A DNA stretch of 64,000 nt from Blattabacterium cuenoti (GCF_014252455.1 NZ_CP060245.1:1-64000), one strand, 5' to 3'. Shown: positions 45,575 to 58,703, numbered from the stretch's first letter. Numbers and translations are program-made. The notes: a model not told the origin generated them from the sequence alone.

Positions 45575-46333
45575 TTGAAAAAAAAAAGAAGTACTATATT
45601 CAGAGATGCATTTGGTCATTTACATTTTATAAAACGTTTTTTAATTTTTACATTCGGGTGTATTTCTTATCATCGTTATAATGGATTTAATAAATTACAA
45701 TTAAAAGGAACTGAATATATTAAAGATCTTCCTGATAAAAGAGTTCTTTTTGTTTCTAACCATCAAACTTATTTTGCAGATGTTTTTGCTATGTTTCACG
45801 TTTTTGGTAGTGTAAAAAATGGATTTATAAATACCATAAATAATCCTATTTATCTTTTAAATCCCAAAGTCAATTTATATTATGTCGCAGCTAAAGAAAC
45901 TATGAATGAAGGTTTTCTTACAAAATTATTTACTTATTCAGGTGCTATTATTGTAAGAAGAACATGGAGAGAAGGAAATAAAAAAGTAAATCGTTCAGTA
46001 GATATCTCGGAAATTACTCGTATGGGAACGGCATTAAATGATGGATGGTTAATTACCTTTCCCCAAGGGACTACTAAAGCCTTTGCTCCTGGACGTAGAG
46101 GAATTGTTCATGTCATTAGAAAATTTAATCCTATTGTAGTTCCTATAGTTATAGATGGATTTCAAAAAGCTTATGATAAAAAAGGAATTAAAATTAAAAA
46201 AAAAGGAGTTTTACAAAAAATGAGTTTTAAAGCCCCTATTCAATTAGATTTAAAAAATGATACTACGGATATGATTATGGAAAAAATTATGGATTCTATA
46301 GAACAATCTCCTAAATATAGAATAAAAAAATAA
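45575..46333 (+). CDS. 1-acyl-glycerol-3-phosphate acyltransferase family protein (PlsC-like)
   Basis: Phospholipid acyltransferase. The 252 residues show the catalytic NHQTYFAD (near 62), GAIIVRRTWREG, and FPQGTTKAFAPGRRG in place of the common FPEGTR block, as in flavobacterial members. It starts at TTG 45575. An ATG at 45538 begins MKKNKKSVKKKY in a frame one base away and would join if one A in the runs at 45561-45586 were extra. This makes the start uncertain. Confidence 0.9.
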   Translation: MKKKRSTIFRDAFGHLHFIKRFLIFTFGCISYHRYNGFNKLQLKGTEYIKDLPDKRVLFVSNHQTYFADVFAMFHVFGSVKNGFINTINNPIYLLNPKVNLYYVAAKETMNEGFLTKLFTYSGAIIVRRTWREGNKKVNRSVDISEITRMGTALNDGWLITFPQGTTKAFAPGRRGIVHVIRKFNPIVVPIVIDGFQKAYDKKGIKIKKKGVLQKMSFKAPIQLDLKNDTTDMIMEKIMDSIEQSPKYRIKK

Positions 46334-46340
46334 TTATGAT

Positions 46341-48999
<2,659 letters not shown>

Positions 49000-49004
<5 letters not shown>

Positions 49005-49029
49005 TAGATTCTTAAATTGTTTAAATTTG
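49000..49029 (+). promoter_or_regulatory. candidate promoter of sucA-sucB
   Basis: TTTG (49000-49003), 18 bp, then TAAATTTG (49022-49029) match the Bacteroidota TTTG / TAnnTTTG pair. The sucA ATG is 20 bp downstream, so the leader would be short. Confidence 0.6.
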
Positions 49030-49048
49030 ATAAATAAAAAAATAGTAT

Positions 49049-51772
49049 ATGAGTGATAGATATTCTTTTCTGAACGCTATTCATGTTAAGGATATAGAAT
49101 CTATATATAAAAAATTTAGAAAAAATCCTAATTCAGTAGAACCTAGTTGGTGTGCTTTTTTTTATGGATTTGATTTTAATGAAAAAATAGATAAAGAATC
49201 TTTTATTAAAGATAATCAAATTATTAATAAAGAATTTTTAGTTTATAATTTAATTCAATATTTTAGAAAAAGAGGGCATCTGTTGATTACTAATCCTATA
49301 CAAAAAAAAATAAATAATTATTCTTCTTTAGATTTAAAAAAATTTTACTTATCAGATAAAGACCTTTATTTAAAATTTGAAGTAGGAAAATTAATAGGAA
49401 TTGGAAAAACATCATTAAAAAATATCATTCATCATTTAAAAAATATTTATTGTAATTCTATTGGGATTGAATATATGTATATTTTAGATTCTAAAAAAAT
49501 AGAATGGATTGAAAAATGGTTTCAAACAGAAATATTAAAATTTTCTATAGAAAAGAAAAAATTTTTTTTAAAAAAATTGAATGAAGCCGTTGCATTTGAA
49601 AATTTTATTCATACTAAATTTATAGGTAAAAAAAGATTTTCTGTAGAAGGGAATGAATCTATATTACCAGCATTAGAAGAAATTATAGAATATCCTTATA
49701 ATAAATATGGAACAGAAGATTTTATTATAGGAATGTCTCACAGAGGACGTTTAAATCTTCTTTCCAATTTTTTTAAAAAAAAAATTTCTCATATTTTTAG
49801 TGAATTTCAAGAAAAAGAATATCAAGAAAAAATATTTTCAGGGGATGTTAAATATCATTTAGGTTTTACAAAAATTAAAAAAATTATAAATGGAAAATCT
49901 ATAAAAATAAGTTTAGTCCCAAATCCATCACATTTAGAATCTGTAGATGCTATTGTAGAAGGAATAACCCGTTCTAAAATAGATAGACATTATAATAATA
50001 ATAGTAATTCTAAAAAAATTATTCCTATTTTAATTCATGGAGATGCTGCTTTATCTTGTCAAGGAATTGTATATGAAGTTTTACAATTATCTAAATTAAA
50101 AGGATATCAAACAGGAGGAACAATTCATATTGTAATTAATAATCAAATAGGTTTTACTACAAATCCTACGGAAGCTCGTTCTAGTCTTTATTGTACTGAT
50201 ATAGCAAAAATCATATTTTCTCCTGTATTACATATTAATGCAGATGATATAGAATCTATTATACGAGCCATTCATTTTGCTATAGATTTTAGAATGTATT
50301 ATCATGAAGATATTTTTATAGATCTGATAGGATATAGAAAATATGGACATAATGAAGGCGATGAACCACGTTTTACTCAACCTGAGTTATATAAAATAAT
50401 TTCTAAACATCCTAATTCATATAATTTATATAAAGAAAAATTAAAAAATGAAGGAATTATTAATTCAGCATATATCAAAAAAATGGAAAAAAAATATGAA
50501 AAAATTCTTCATTTAGAATATGAAAAATCAAAAAATATGAAATGGAACGTTTTTCATTCTTTTTTAGAAGAAGAATGGAAAAATATTCCTATTGTATATG
50601 ATAATCATGAAATTTTTAAAAAAGTAAATACTAAATTTTCCTTAAAAAAAATTTTAAAAATTTCTAATAATATTTTTTCTCTTCCTAAGAATAAAAAATT
50701 TTTTAAAAAAACAAAATTACTTTTTCAACAAAGATTAGAGAAAATAAATAATCAACAATTAGTAGATTGGAGTATAGCAGAATTATTAGCATATGGAACT
50801 CTTTTATATGAAGGTATTAATATTCGTTTATCAGGAGAAGATGTTGCAAGGGGTACTTTTTCTCAACGTCATGCAATTATAAAAACTGAAGAAGAAGAAG
50901 ATATTATTTTATTAAATAATATTCATAAAAAACAAGGAAAAATACAAATTTATAATTCTCCACTTTCAGAATATGGTGTATTGGGATTTGATTATGGATA
51001 TGCTATGTATTCTCTAAATACTTTAACTATATGGGAAGCTCAATTTGGTGATTTTAGTAATGGATGTCAAATTATTATAGATCAATATATTGCATCTGGT
51101 GAAAATAAATGGAAAATTAGAAATGGAATTGTATTATTTCTTCCTCATGGATATGAAGGGCAAGGACCAGAACATTCTTCTGCACGAATAGAACGTTATC
51201 TCCAATTATGTGCAAATAATAATTTGTTTATAGTAAATTGTACAACTCCAGCTAATTTTTTTCATTTATTAAGACGACAAATAAAATTTCATTTTAGAAA
51301 ACCACTTATAGTTTTTACACCTAAAAGTTTACTTCGTCATCCTAAATGTATATCTTCTTTAGAAGAATTATCTAAAGGAGAATTTAAAGAAATTTTAGAT
51401 GATCCATTAATTAATAATATTGAAAAAATAACAAAATTAATTTTTTGTTCTGGAAAAATATATTATGATTTATTAAATCAAAAAAAATTAATGAAAGATA
51501 CAAAAACAGCTTTAATTCGTTTAGAACAAATATATCCTTTAAAAGATAAAAATATTTTAAATATTTTAAAAAAATATAAAAACACAAAAAAAGTTTTTTG
51601 GGTTCAAGAAGAACCAGAAAATATGGGAATATGGAGTTTTATTTTAAGAAAAATAGGAAATAAAATCCCCTTTCATTTAATTTCTCAAAATGAAAATTCT
51701 AGTCCATCTACAGGATCTTATACAGAATTTTTAAAAATTAAAAATAAAATTTTAGAAACAGCTTTTTTATAA
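49049..51772 (+). CDS. sucA: 2-oxoglutarate dehydrogenase E1 component
   Basis: Thiamine-diphosphate decarboxylase of the 2-oxoglutarate dehydrogenase complex. The 907 residues include the N-terminal E1o segment (EPSWCAFFYGFDF), GMSHRGRLNLL, the ThDP-binding GDAALSCQGIVYE with NNQIGFTTNP, and the C-terminal transketolase-like half (GEDVARGTFSQRHA, FLPHGYEGQGPEHSSAR). The length is normal. It begins at ATG 49049 and is followed 22 bp later by sucB. Confidence 0.97.
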   Translation: MSDRYSFLNAIHVKDIESIYKKFRKNPNSVEPSWCAFFYGFDFNEKIDKESFIKDNQIINKEFLVYNLIQYFRKRGHLLITNPIQKKINNYSSLDLKKFYLSDKDLYLKFEVGKLIGIGKTSLKNIIHHLKNIYCNSIGIEYMYILDSKKIEWIEKWFQTEILKFSIEKKKFFLKKLNEAVAFENFIHTKFIGKKRFSVEGNESILPALEEIIEYPYNKYGTEDFIIGMSHRGRLNLLSNFFKKKISHIFSEFQEKEYQEKIFSGDVKYHLGFTKIKKIINGKSIKISLVPNPSHLESVDAIVEGITRSKIDRHYNNNSNSKKIIPILIHGDAALSCQGIVYEVLQLSKLKGYQTGGTIHIVINNQIGFTTNPTEARSSLYCTDIAKIIFSPVLHINADDIESIIRAIHFAIDFRMYYHEDIFIDLIGYRKYGHNEGDEPRFTQPELYKIISKHPNSYNLYKEKLKNEGIINSAYIKKMEKKYEKILHLEYEKSKNMKWNVFHSFLEEEWKNIPIVYDNHEIFKKVNTKFSLKKILKISNNIFSLPKNKKFFKKTKLLFQQRLEKINNQQLVDWSIAELLAYGTLLYEGINIRLSGEDVARGTFSQRHAIIKTEEEEDIILLNNIHKKQGKIQIYNSPLSEYGVLGFDYGYAMYSLNTLTIWEAQFGDFSNGCQIIIDQYIASGENKWKIRNGIVLFLPHGYEGQGPEHSSARIERYLQLCANNNLFIVNCTTPANFFHLLRRQIKFHFRKPLIVFTPKSLLRHPKCISSLEELSKGEFKEILDDPLINNIEKITKLIFCSGKIYYDLLNQKKLMKDTKTALIRLEQIYPLKDKNILNILKKYKNTKKVFWVQEEPENMGIWSFILRKIGNKIPFHLISQNENSSPSTGSYTEFLKIKNKILETAFL

Positions 51773-51793
51773 AAAAAATATTTTAAATTTCAT

Positions 51794-53026
51794 ATGATAA
51801 TAAAAGTTAAAGTTCCTTCTCCAGGGGAATCAATTACAGAAATCGAAGTTTCCTCATGGCTTGTAAAAAATGGAGATTATGTTTATAAAAATCAAATTAT
51901 AGCTGAAATAGATTCAGATAAAGCAACTTTAGACATTACTGCAGAAGAAAATGGAGTGATTACCTTAATAGTAAAAAAAGGGGAAAAAATAAAAGTTGGA
52001 GAGATTATTTGTTTTATAGATACTTCGATTCAAAAACATGATAATAAAAAAACAAAAAAATTAAATTCGCATGAAAAAAAAATAAAAAAAAATAAGAATA
52101 TTCCTGTATTAATTGAAAAAAAAATTCCTTCCCCAGCAGCAAAAAAAATTTTAAAAGAAAAAAATATTTCTATTGATTCTATTAAAGGAACTGGAAAAGA
52201 TGGACGAATTACCAAAAAAGATTGTTTTTTATTTCAAAAAGATAATTTAGAATACTCTCCATCCTCTCCTATTATGGGAAGACCTACACCCATGTCTAGA
52301 TCAATGATAAAAACACCTCTATCATCTATAAGAAAAAAAATTTCTGAAAGATTAGTAAATGTAAAAAATCAAACGGCGATGCTAACGACTTTTAATGAAG
52401 TGGATATGCATGAAATATTTATAATAAGAAAAAAATATAAAGAAATTTTTAAAAAAAAACATGGAGTAAATTTAGGGTTTATGTCTTTTTTTACTCTTTC
52501 TTGTATTAGAGGTTTATATTTATATCCAGATATAAATGCTATGATTGTAGGAGAAGATAAAATTAATTTTGAATATTTTGATATTAGTATAGCAATATCA
52601 GGCCCTAAAGGATTAATGGTGCCTATAATTAGAAACGCTGAACATTTATCTTTTCGGGGAATAGAACAAGAAATTAAAAAATTATCTATACGTGTTCGTA
52701 ATGGAAAAATATCGATAGATGAAATGACAGGAGGAACTTTTACTATTACAAATGGAGGTGTATTTGGATCTATGCTTTCTACTCCAATAATTAATCCACC
52801 TCAAAGTGCTATTTTAGGAATGCATAAAATTATAGAAAGACCTGTTGTCATTAATGAATCTGTACATATACGTCCTATTATGTATTTAGCACTTTCTTAT
52901 GATCATAGAATTATTGATGGAAAAGAATCTGTTGGATTTTTAATATCTGTTAAAGAAGCTCTAGAAAATCCTATAAAATTTTTAATGAATGGAAGTGAAA
53001 ATATTTCTAAAAAATTAGAATTATGA
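51794..53026 (+). CDS. sucB: 2-oxoglutarate dehydrogenase E2 (dihydrolipoyl succinyltransferase)
   Basis: Transfers the succinyl group from lipoyl-lysine to CoA. The 410 residues comprise a lipoyl domain (lysine in [11 protein letters not shown], near 43), a Lys-rich linker, a subunit-binding domain ([14 protein letters not shown], then [12 protein letters not shown]) and a catalytic domain with [17 protein letters not shown]. Its position behind sucA assigns it to 2-oxoglutarate. It starts at ATG 51794. Confidence 0.96.
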   Translation: MIIKVKVPSPGESITEIEVSSWLVKNGDYVYKNQIIAEIDSDKATLDITAEENGVITLIVKKGEKIKVGEIICFIDTSIQKHDNKKTKKLNSHEKKIKKNKNIPVLIEKKIPSPAAKKILKEKNISIDSIKGTGKDGRITKKDCFLFQKDNLEYSPSSPIMGRPTPMSRSMIKTPLSSIRKKISERLVNVKNQTAMLTTFNEVDMHEIFIIRKKYKEIFKKKHGVNLGFMSFFTLSCIRGLYLYPDINAMIVGEDKINFEYFDISIAISGPKGLMVPIIRNAEHLSFRGIEQEIKKLSIRVRNGKISIDEMTGGTFTITNGGVFGSMLSTPIINPPQSAILGMHKIIERPVVINESVHIRPIMYLALSYDHRIIDGKESVGFLISVKEALENPIKFLMNGSENISKKLEL

Positions 53027-53044
53027 ATTTAAAAATAAAAAAAT

Positions 53045-54240
53045 ATGAAATCAATTTTTTCAATTTTTTTTTCTTTTTTCTTTTTTCTTTTTTATGCAAA
53101 TACAATATTTGCATATAATTATCAAAAAAGAACAATAAATTTTTTTTTAAAAAAAGAAACAATATCAAAAAATTATAATTTTTTAAAAAAAAAATTATAT
53201 AAAAAAAATTTAGGATTTCAATATATAATAAAGCCAATATCAAATCCTACTACAATTAATTTAATTTTTATGTTACCATTATTAATAAATAATGAAAAAA
53301 AATCAAAATATCAACAAAAAATAGAAAAAAACGCTTTATCTTTTTATCTTGGAGCTAAATATGCTAGTGATTTATTATCTAAAAAAAAAAAATAAATATT
53401 TTAGTTTTTGATACAAAAAATAAAATAAATAGAATAAAAAAATTTATACATACATATAATTTTAATAATATACATGCGATTATAGGTCCTTTTTTTCGTT
53501 CTTCTTTAGAAGTAGTAGCTAAACAAAAACCTAAGATTCCTATTATTTCTCCATTTGTAAATTCTGAAATATTAAATAATTATCCTAATGTTATTCAATC
53601 TGAAGTAAAAGATTTTTTTCTTATACAACCTATTTTAGAAAAAATAAAATTTTTTTCTAAAAAAGAAAAAATTAATACATTATATTTAATAGGTACGAAA
53701 AAATCGAAAAAAATAGTATTTAATATAAAAAAACAATTATTACAATGGAATGAAAATTTCCAAATTTTTTTTTTAAATAAAAATTTTCAATTATCTTCAT
53801 TAAAAAATACTCCATTTTTTTATGTTTTTTTAGGAGGAGATTATTTTTTGGGTAAAAATTTTATAAATTTTATAAAATTTTTTTCTACAAAAAAAATAAA
53901 AACTTTTGGAATAGGTTATAATGAAATTTATTATCAAAATATACCTTTATTAAAAAAATATAAATTTATTTTTACAACAAAATATCATTTTAATCAAAAA
54001 AAATCAAAAATATTTTCTCTTTTTAAAAAAAAATTTGGAAAAAATTTAAATAAATATCAATTATTAGGATTTGATTTAACTTATGATATTTTAGAAAGAC
54101 TTTTTAATAATATTGATTTATTTAAAAATATAGAAAAAAGGAATTTTATCGGTTTATTAAGTAAATATCATTATAAAAAAATTTATAATGAAGGGGGGTA
54201 TTTAAATACAGGAATATGGATTATTCGTTTTAATTTTTAA
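53045..54240 (+). pseudogene. periplasmic-binding-fold protein with LysM remnant, frameshifted at A12
   Basis: Resembles the flavobacterial LysM proteins with a type-1 periplasmic binding fold. The first frame (53045-53395) has a signal peptide, a shortened LysM-like stretch (KKETISKNYNFLKKKLYKKN) and FYLGAKYASDLLSKKKK. The next frame continues ILVFDTKNK, HAIIGPFFRSSLEVVAKQ, IPIISPF and so on to 54240. They meet at an A12 run (53381-53392), and one extra A would join them into about 400 residues. The ligand and role are unknown; a peptidoglycan link is only suggested by the LysM trace. Confidence 0.75.
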
Positions 54241-54791
54241 TATTTATTTCTAAAATAAGGATTAGGTCTATTTTTATAACCAATATTTTTCATTTTATTT
54301 TTTATTATTTTAATTTGATCATGTAATAATCCATGAATATCTTTTTTTTTAGCTTCCAATAATAAAAATTCTGCTTTTTTTTTATGACCTTTTGATAAAG
54401 AAGCTATTGCTAAATTTAATTGAGCAATAGCTATATTTTGTTTAAATTTTAACCCTAAATATAAAGCTTTTTGCATATAATTCTCAGATTTAATAATATT
54501 ACTTTCTGAATATACAATTCCATATAAAAAATAATAATAAGCTATTTGATTTTTAGTTAATTGTAATTTTGGATTTTTTATTGATTTTAAACATTTTTTT
54601 AATCCTTTTATATTTTTTTTTTTTATTTTAAAAAATGCTAATAATAAAAATTCATTTCTAAAAATAAAAAAAATAGGAAATAAGCTTATTAAAAATAAAA
54701 TTATTCCACATAAATTTTTTTTATAAAAAAATGCATAAATAGATCCTATTAATATCAATATGAATAAAATTATTTTCGTAGATTTTTTCAT
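54237..54791 (-). CDS. membrane-anchored TPR-like protein, function unknown
   Basis: 184 residues with two hydrophobic segments near the N-terminus (about 7-22 and 28-55) and a helical soluble part. That part contains TPR-like repeats (YYYFLYGIVYSESNIIKSEN; LNLAIASLSKGHKKKAEFLL). Similar small membrane TPR proteins are found in Flavobacteriia. The stop overlaps the end of the convergent gene by 4 bp. It starts at ATG 54791 and lies 6 bp after the esterase gene. No function is assigned. Confidence 0.7.
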   Translation of the reverse strand: MKKSTKIILFILILIGSIYAFFYKKNLCGIILFLISLFPIFFIFRNEFLLLAFFKIKKKNIKGLKKCLKSIKNPKLQLTKNQIAYYYFLYGIVYSESNIIKSENYMQKALYLGLKFKQNIAIAQLNLAIASLSKGHKKKAEFLLLEAKKKDIHGLLHDQIKIIKNKMKNIGYKNRPNPYFRNKY

Positions 54792-54797
54792 TTTTTT

Positions 54798-55469
54798 TTA
54801 AAAAGTTTTTATATTTTTTTTTATCCAATTGATAAGATCTTGATAATTATAATTATTCAAATTATGACCTGATTCATATTCTTTATAAAAAAAATGAATA
54901 TTTTTATAATTTTTCAAAAAATTAAAGCTTTTTTTAGCTAATTGTATAGGAATAATTGTATCATATTTACCATGAGAAATAAAAATTTTTAATTTTGTAT
55001 CAACAATATTTTTCATTTCTTTTGTTGTAATTAAATTTTTTTCTAAATATCCACTTAAAACTATTATATTTTTTATTTTATCAGGTTTTTTAAATGCAAT
55101 AGCATAGCTAAGAATAGCTCCTTGACTAAATCCACAAACCCATACTTGATTTTTATTTAATTTATATTTTTTAATAGCTTCATCTATAAAAAAAGATATT
55201 TTTTGAATAGTATTTTTCGCTTGTGCAATATTTATAAATTGTTTTTTATTATCAAAATCAATATCATACCAAGAATATTTATTCATACCAATTGAATAAA
55301 AACCTTGAATACTAATTAAAAAAAAATCTTCTGGAAGATCTTTTTTTAAAGAAAACAAATCATTTTCATTACTTCCATATCCATGTATCATTAAAAAAAG
55401 TGGAGGATTTTTTTTATTTTTAGATTTTTTTATTTTATGTTTAATAGTAAGTTGATTATTTAAAAGCAT
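54798..55469 (-). CDS. alpha/beta-hydrolase, phospholipase/carboxylesterase family
   Basis: Serine esterase of the acyl-protein-thioesterase/carboxylesterase group. The 223 residues contain LMIHGYGSNENDLFSL (oxyanion region), the nucleophile elbow GFSQGAILSY (Ser near 115), an Asp in ISHGKYDTIIP (near 169), and His in SGHNLN (near 203), giving a complete triad. It starts at ATG 55469. The natural substrate is unknown. Confidence 0.87.
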   Translation of the reverse strand: MLLNNQLTIKHKIKKSKNKKNPPLFLMIHGYGSNENDLFSLKKDLPEDFFLISIQGFYSIGMNKYSWYDIDFDNKKQFINIAQAKNTIQKISFFIDEAIKKYKLNKNQVWVCGFSQGAILSYAIAFKKPDKIKNIIVLSGYLEKNLITTKEMKNIVDTKLKIFISHGKYDTIIPIQLAKKSFNFLKNYKNIHFFYKEYESGHNLNNYNYQDLINWIKKNIKTF

Positions 55470-56062
55470 TTTTCTTATTTATATTAATATTTCATTTTTT
55501 TATTTTAATCAGTCATATTCGTTAATTTTAAATGATAACAGTTATGGAATTTATTTTCGTTTTTTATATTTTTTTTCCGAAATGTTCATTTAAAAAAATA
55601 ATTTTATGATCCTTAATTGATACTCTATATACATAAATTCTTTATTTTACCATACATATATAATTATTCATATTTTTATTTATTAATATTTTATTCAATA
55701 ATTTTTTAGATATGTTTTTAACATATTATTATTATAATTTGGAAGAAAAAATTTTTTGGGGGACCTTATCAGGTATAAGTTGAGGCGAAAAAAAATAAAA
55801 CCTATTTTTTTAATTAAAGTTTTTTTTAAACTATTTTTTTCTGATACTAATCCTAATTATTATACTTTATAATAATACAATACATCATCTTATTTTAAGA
55901 TATTTACTTTTAATTTTGAAAAAATGATAATATACTAAATATTTTTAGCTTGAATCATATTTTATCTAAATTGAAAAATCTTATCATTCAAAAAATAAAA
56001 AAATGTTTGAAAAAAATAAATGATTTTTAATTTAAATTTACTATTTTTAAAAACTATTATTA
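55470..56062. other. 593-bp region without a recognisable gene
   Basis: No sizeable open frame. A faint + strand trace near 55740-55860 reads LEEKIFWGTLSGIS, then after a stop a hydrophobic stretch (LNYFFLILILIIIL in another frame), which might be a dead membrane protein. The identification is too weak to name. The sucC promoter must lie here, but no convincing TTTG/TAnnTTTG pair was found. Confidence 0.4.
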
Positions 56063-57252
56063 ATGAATTTACATGAATTTCAGGGGAGAGAAATATTAAA
56101 ATCCTTTTCTATTAAGGTTCCTGACGGAATCATAGCTACTACCCCAGAAGAAGCTGTTCAAGCTGGAAAAATTTTATTTAAAAAAACCCAAAAAAAATCC
56201 TTAATTATTAAAGCTCAAATACATGCAGGTGGTAGAGGAAAAAGTGGAGGAATAAAAATAGTTCAAACTTTAGAAGAAATATATAAAATATCAAAAAATC
56301 TTTTAGGAAGATATTTAATTACCCCACAAACTTCAAAAAAAGGAAAATTAGTTCGTAAAATTCTTATTTCTGAAGATGTTTATAATAATGATTATATAAA
56401 AAAAACAACCTTTTCTAATAAACCTAAAGAATATTATTTATCAATATTATTTAATCGTGATATTGAAAAAAATGTTATTTTATATTCTAAAGAAGGAGGT
56501 ATAGATATAGAAGAAATATCTAAAAAATATCCAAATAAAATATTTATAGAAGAAATAGATACAGGTTTAGGTTTACAATTATTTCAATCTAGAAAAATTG
56601 GATTAAATTTAGGAATAAAAAAAAATATCCATTCTTTTTTATTTTCTCTTTATCAAGCTTATTTATCTTGTGATACTTTATTATTAGAAATAAACCCATT
56701 AATTTATAATAAACTTAATGATCAATTTATAGCAGTAGATATAAAAATGATATTAGATGATAATGCTTTATTTCGTCATAAAAAATATGTTTATACTCCA
56801 TTAATAGATAAAAAAAAAATCAAGAAAAATTAAATTTTTTAAAATTAGAAGGAAATGTAGGATGCATGGTTAATGGAGCTGGATTAGCTATGGCTACAAT
56901 GGATATGATTAAATATAGTGGAGGTCATCCAGCTAATTTTTTAGATATTGGAGGAACAGCGAATAAAGAACGTGTAGAAAAAGCTTTTTATCTTATTTTT
57001 AATGATCCATCGGTAAAAACGATATTAATAAATATATTTGGAGGAATTGTTCGTTGTGATACAGTAGCAGAGGGAATTGTTAATTATTATCAGAAAATAA
57101 ATTCAATAAAAATTCCAATAATTGTTCGTTTACAAGGAACAAATGAGGATAGAGCAAAAAAAATACTTGAAAAAAGTAAATTACCAATTTATTATACTTA
57201 TACCTTAAAAGAAGCAGCGAATAAAATTAAAGAAATTTTATTAAATTCATAA
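56063..57252 (+). CDS. sucC: succinate--CoA ligase (ADP-forming) beta subunit, one-base frameshift at A10
   Basis: Couples succinyl-CoA cleavage to ATP formation together with SucD. The first frame (56063-56833) has [12 protein letters not shown], the ATP-grasp [15 protein letters not shown] and LEINPLIYN. The next frame (to 57252) has [20 protein letters not shown], then [14 protein letters not shown] and [10 protein letters not shown]. The switch lies at an A10 run (56810-56819); one more A gives [18 protein letters not shown], in line with the family. All catalytic segments are conserved in both parts, so the gene is probably expressed by slippage or the base is miscalled. The stop overlaps the dnaX ATG as TAATG. 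Confidence 0.9.
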
Positions 57253-58703
57253 TGAATAAAAACCATTTTTTTTCTATAATGTTAACTAAAAAATATCAAC
57301 CTATAAAATGGGATGACGTTGTAGGACAAAAAGATATTATAATTATTTTAAAAAAAGTTATAAAAAAAAATTATTTATCTCAAATTTCATTCTTTTTAGG
57401 TCCAAAAGGAGTAGGAAAAAATACATGTGCAAAAATTTTTGCTAAAGAATTAAATCACTTTTCTTCTTCTATAGCAGAAGAAAATGATTTTTTTAATATA
57501 TTTGAAATTAACGGTTTATTAACAACAACTAAAGAAGATCTTTTTCGTATTATCAATAAACTACGTTTATATCCAAAAAAAGGAAAATATAATATATGTA
57601 TTGTAAATGATATATATTCTTTTTCTACAGAATTTTTTAACATTATTATTAAAATAATAAAAAACCCACCTTTACATATATTATTTATTATATGTCTACA
57701 AGAAAAAAATAAAATATTAGATTCTATAATAACATGTGGTAAAATTTATGATTTTCAACCTATTTCTTTAAAAAAAATTTATTTATACTTAAAATATATT
57801 GTAAAAAAAGAAGGAATAAAAATAGACAATGAAGCTTTATTTTTTATTTCTAAATATGTAAATGGATCTATAATGGAAGCTTTATCGATTTTAGATAAAT
57901 TTACATTATATGAACAAACAATTATATCTAAAAAATTAATTATGAATAAATTAGGAGTTTTAGATAATAATTATTATTTTCAAATAGTAGATGATTTATT
58001 TAATCATAAAATTTCTAAAATATTAATATTAATAGATAAAATTTTCAAAAAAGGAATTAATTATTTAATTTTTATAAAAAGTTTAACTCAACATTTTAGA
58101 AATTTATTATTAGCTAAAGATCCTGAAACTATTTTTAGTTTAAAATTTAAAAAAAACATTATAGAATCTTATATACAACAAGCAAAAAAAATATCTATAT
58201 TTTTTTTAATTAAATCTTTAAAAATTTGTTGTTGTATGGAAAATGAATTTAAATATAATAAATTTTCTTCTAGATTAATAATAGAAATATATTTAATACA
58301 ATTATCTAATAATATTTATTTATATCATTTAAACAATTATGATAAATCAAAAAATAAAAAAATACAATTTTTAAAAGAAAATTGGAAAAATTTTATAGAT
58401 AAATTTTCTAAAAAAATTAATCCTATTTATTTAAAATTATTAATCAATGAAATACAATTTCATATTGATACAAATAAAATATTTTTTATCATTCCTTCTC
58501 AATTAGAGAATAATGAATTTTTTTTAATACAAACTTATTTTAGAAAATTTTTAAAAAAAAAATTAAACAATATAAATTTAGAATTTAAAATTATTACAAA
58601 AGGATTAGAAAACTCTCCAATTAAAAAATACAATTTATTATCTAATAAAAATAAATTTGTAGATAAATTAATAGAAAAATTACATTTAAAAATGTCATCT
58701 TAA
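57252..58703 (+). CDS. dnaX: DNA polymerase III gamma/tau subunit, ATPase motifs lost
   Basis: Clamp-loader ATPase homologue. The 483 residues align with flavobacterial DnaX from KYQPIKWDDVVGQKDI onward and through domain III (SLTQHFRNLLLAKDPETI). The nucleotide motifs are altered. Walker A reads GPKGVGKN (about 50-57, Asn for the Thr/Ser). The Walker B region reads CIVNDIY (near 118, normally IIDEVH). Sensor 1 reads CLQEKNK for ATTEKHK. The SRC arginine-finger motif is TCG, and sensor 2 GAMRDALS is GSIMEALS. The open frame is intact. It starts at ATG 57252, or possibly at Met-13 (MLTKKYQP). Confidence 0.85.
   Translation: MNKNHFFSIMLTKKYQPIKWDDVVGQKDIIIILKKVIKKNYLSQISFFLGPKGVGKNTCAKIFAKELNHFSSSIAEENDFFNIFEINGLLTTTKEDLFRIINKLRLYPKKGKYNICIVNDIYSFSTEFFNIIIKIIKNPPLHILFIICLQEKNKILDSIITCGKIYDFQPISLKKIYLYLKYIVKKEGIKIDNEALFFISKYVNGSIMEALSILDKFTLYEQTIISKKLIMNKLGVLDNNYYFQIVDDLFNHKISKILILIDKIFKKGINYLIFIKSLTQHFRNLLLAKDPETIFSLKFKKNIIESYIQQAKKISIFFLIKSLKICCCMENEFKYNKFSSRLIIEIYLIQLSNNIYLYHLNNYDKSKNKKIQFLKENWKNFIDKFSKKINPIYLKLLINEIQFHIDTNKIFFIIPSQLENNEFFLIQTYFRKFLKKKLNNINLEFKIITKGLENSPIKKYNLLSNKNKFVDKLIEKLHLKMSS

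Noticed and set aside
53007-53243. Minus-strand Phe/Leu-rich frame
   Set aside because: It is the complement of the signal peptide and Lys-rich part of the binding-fold gene and shows no family resemblance.
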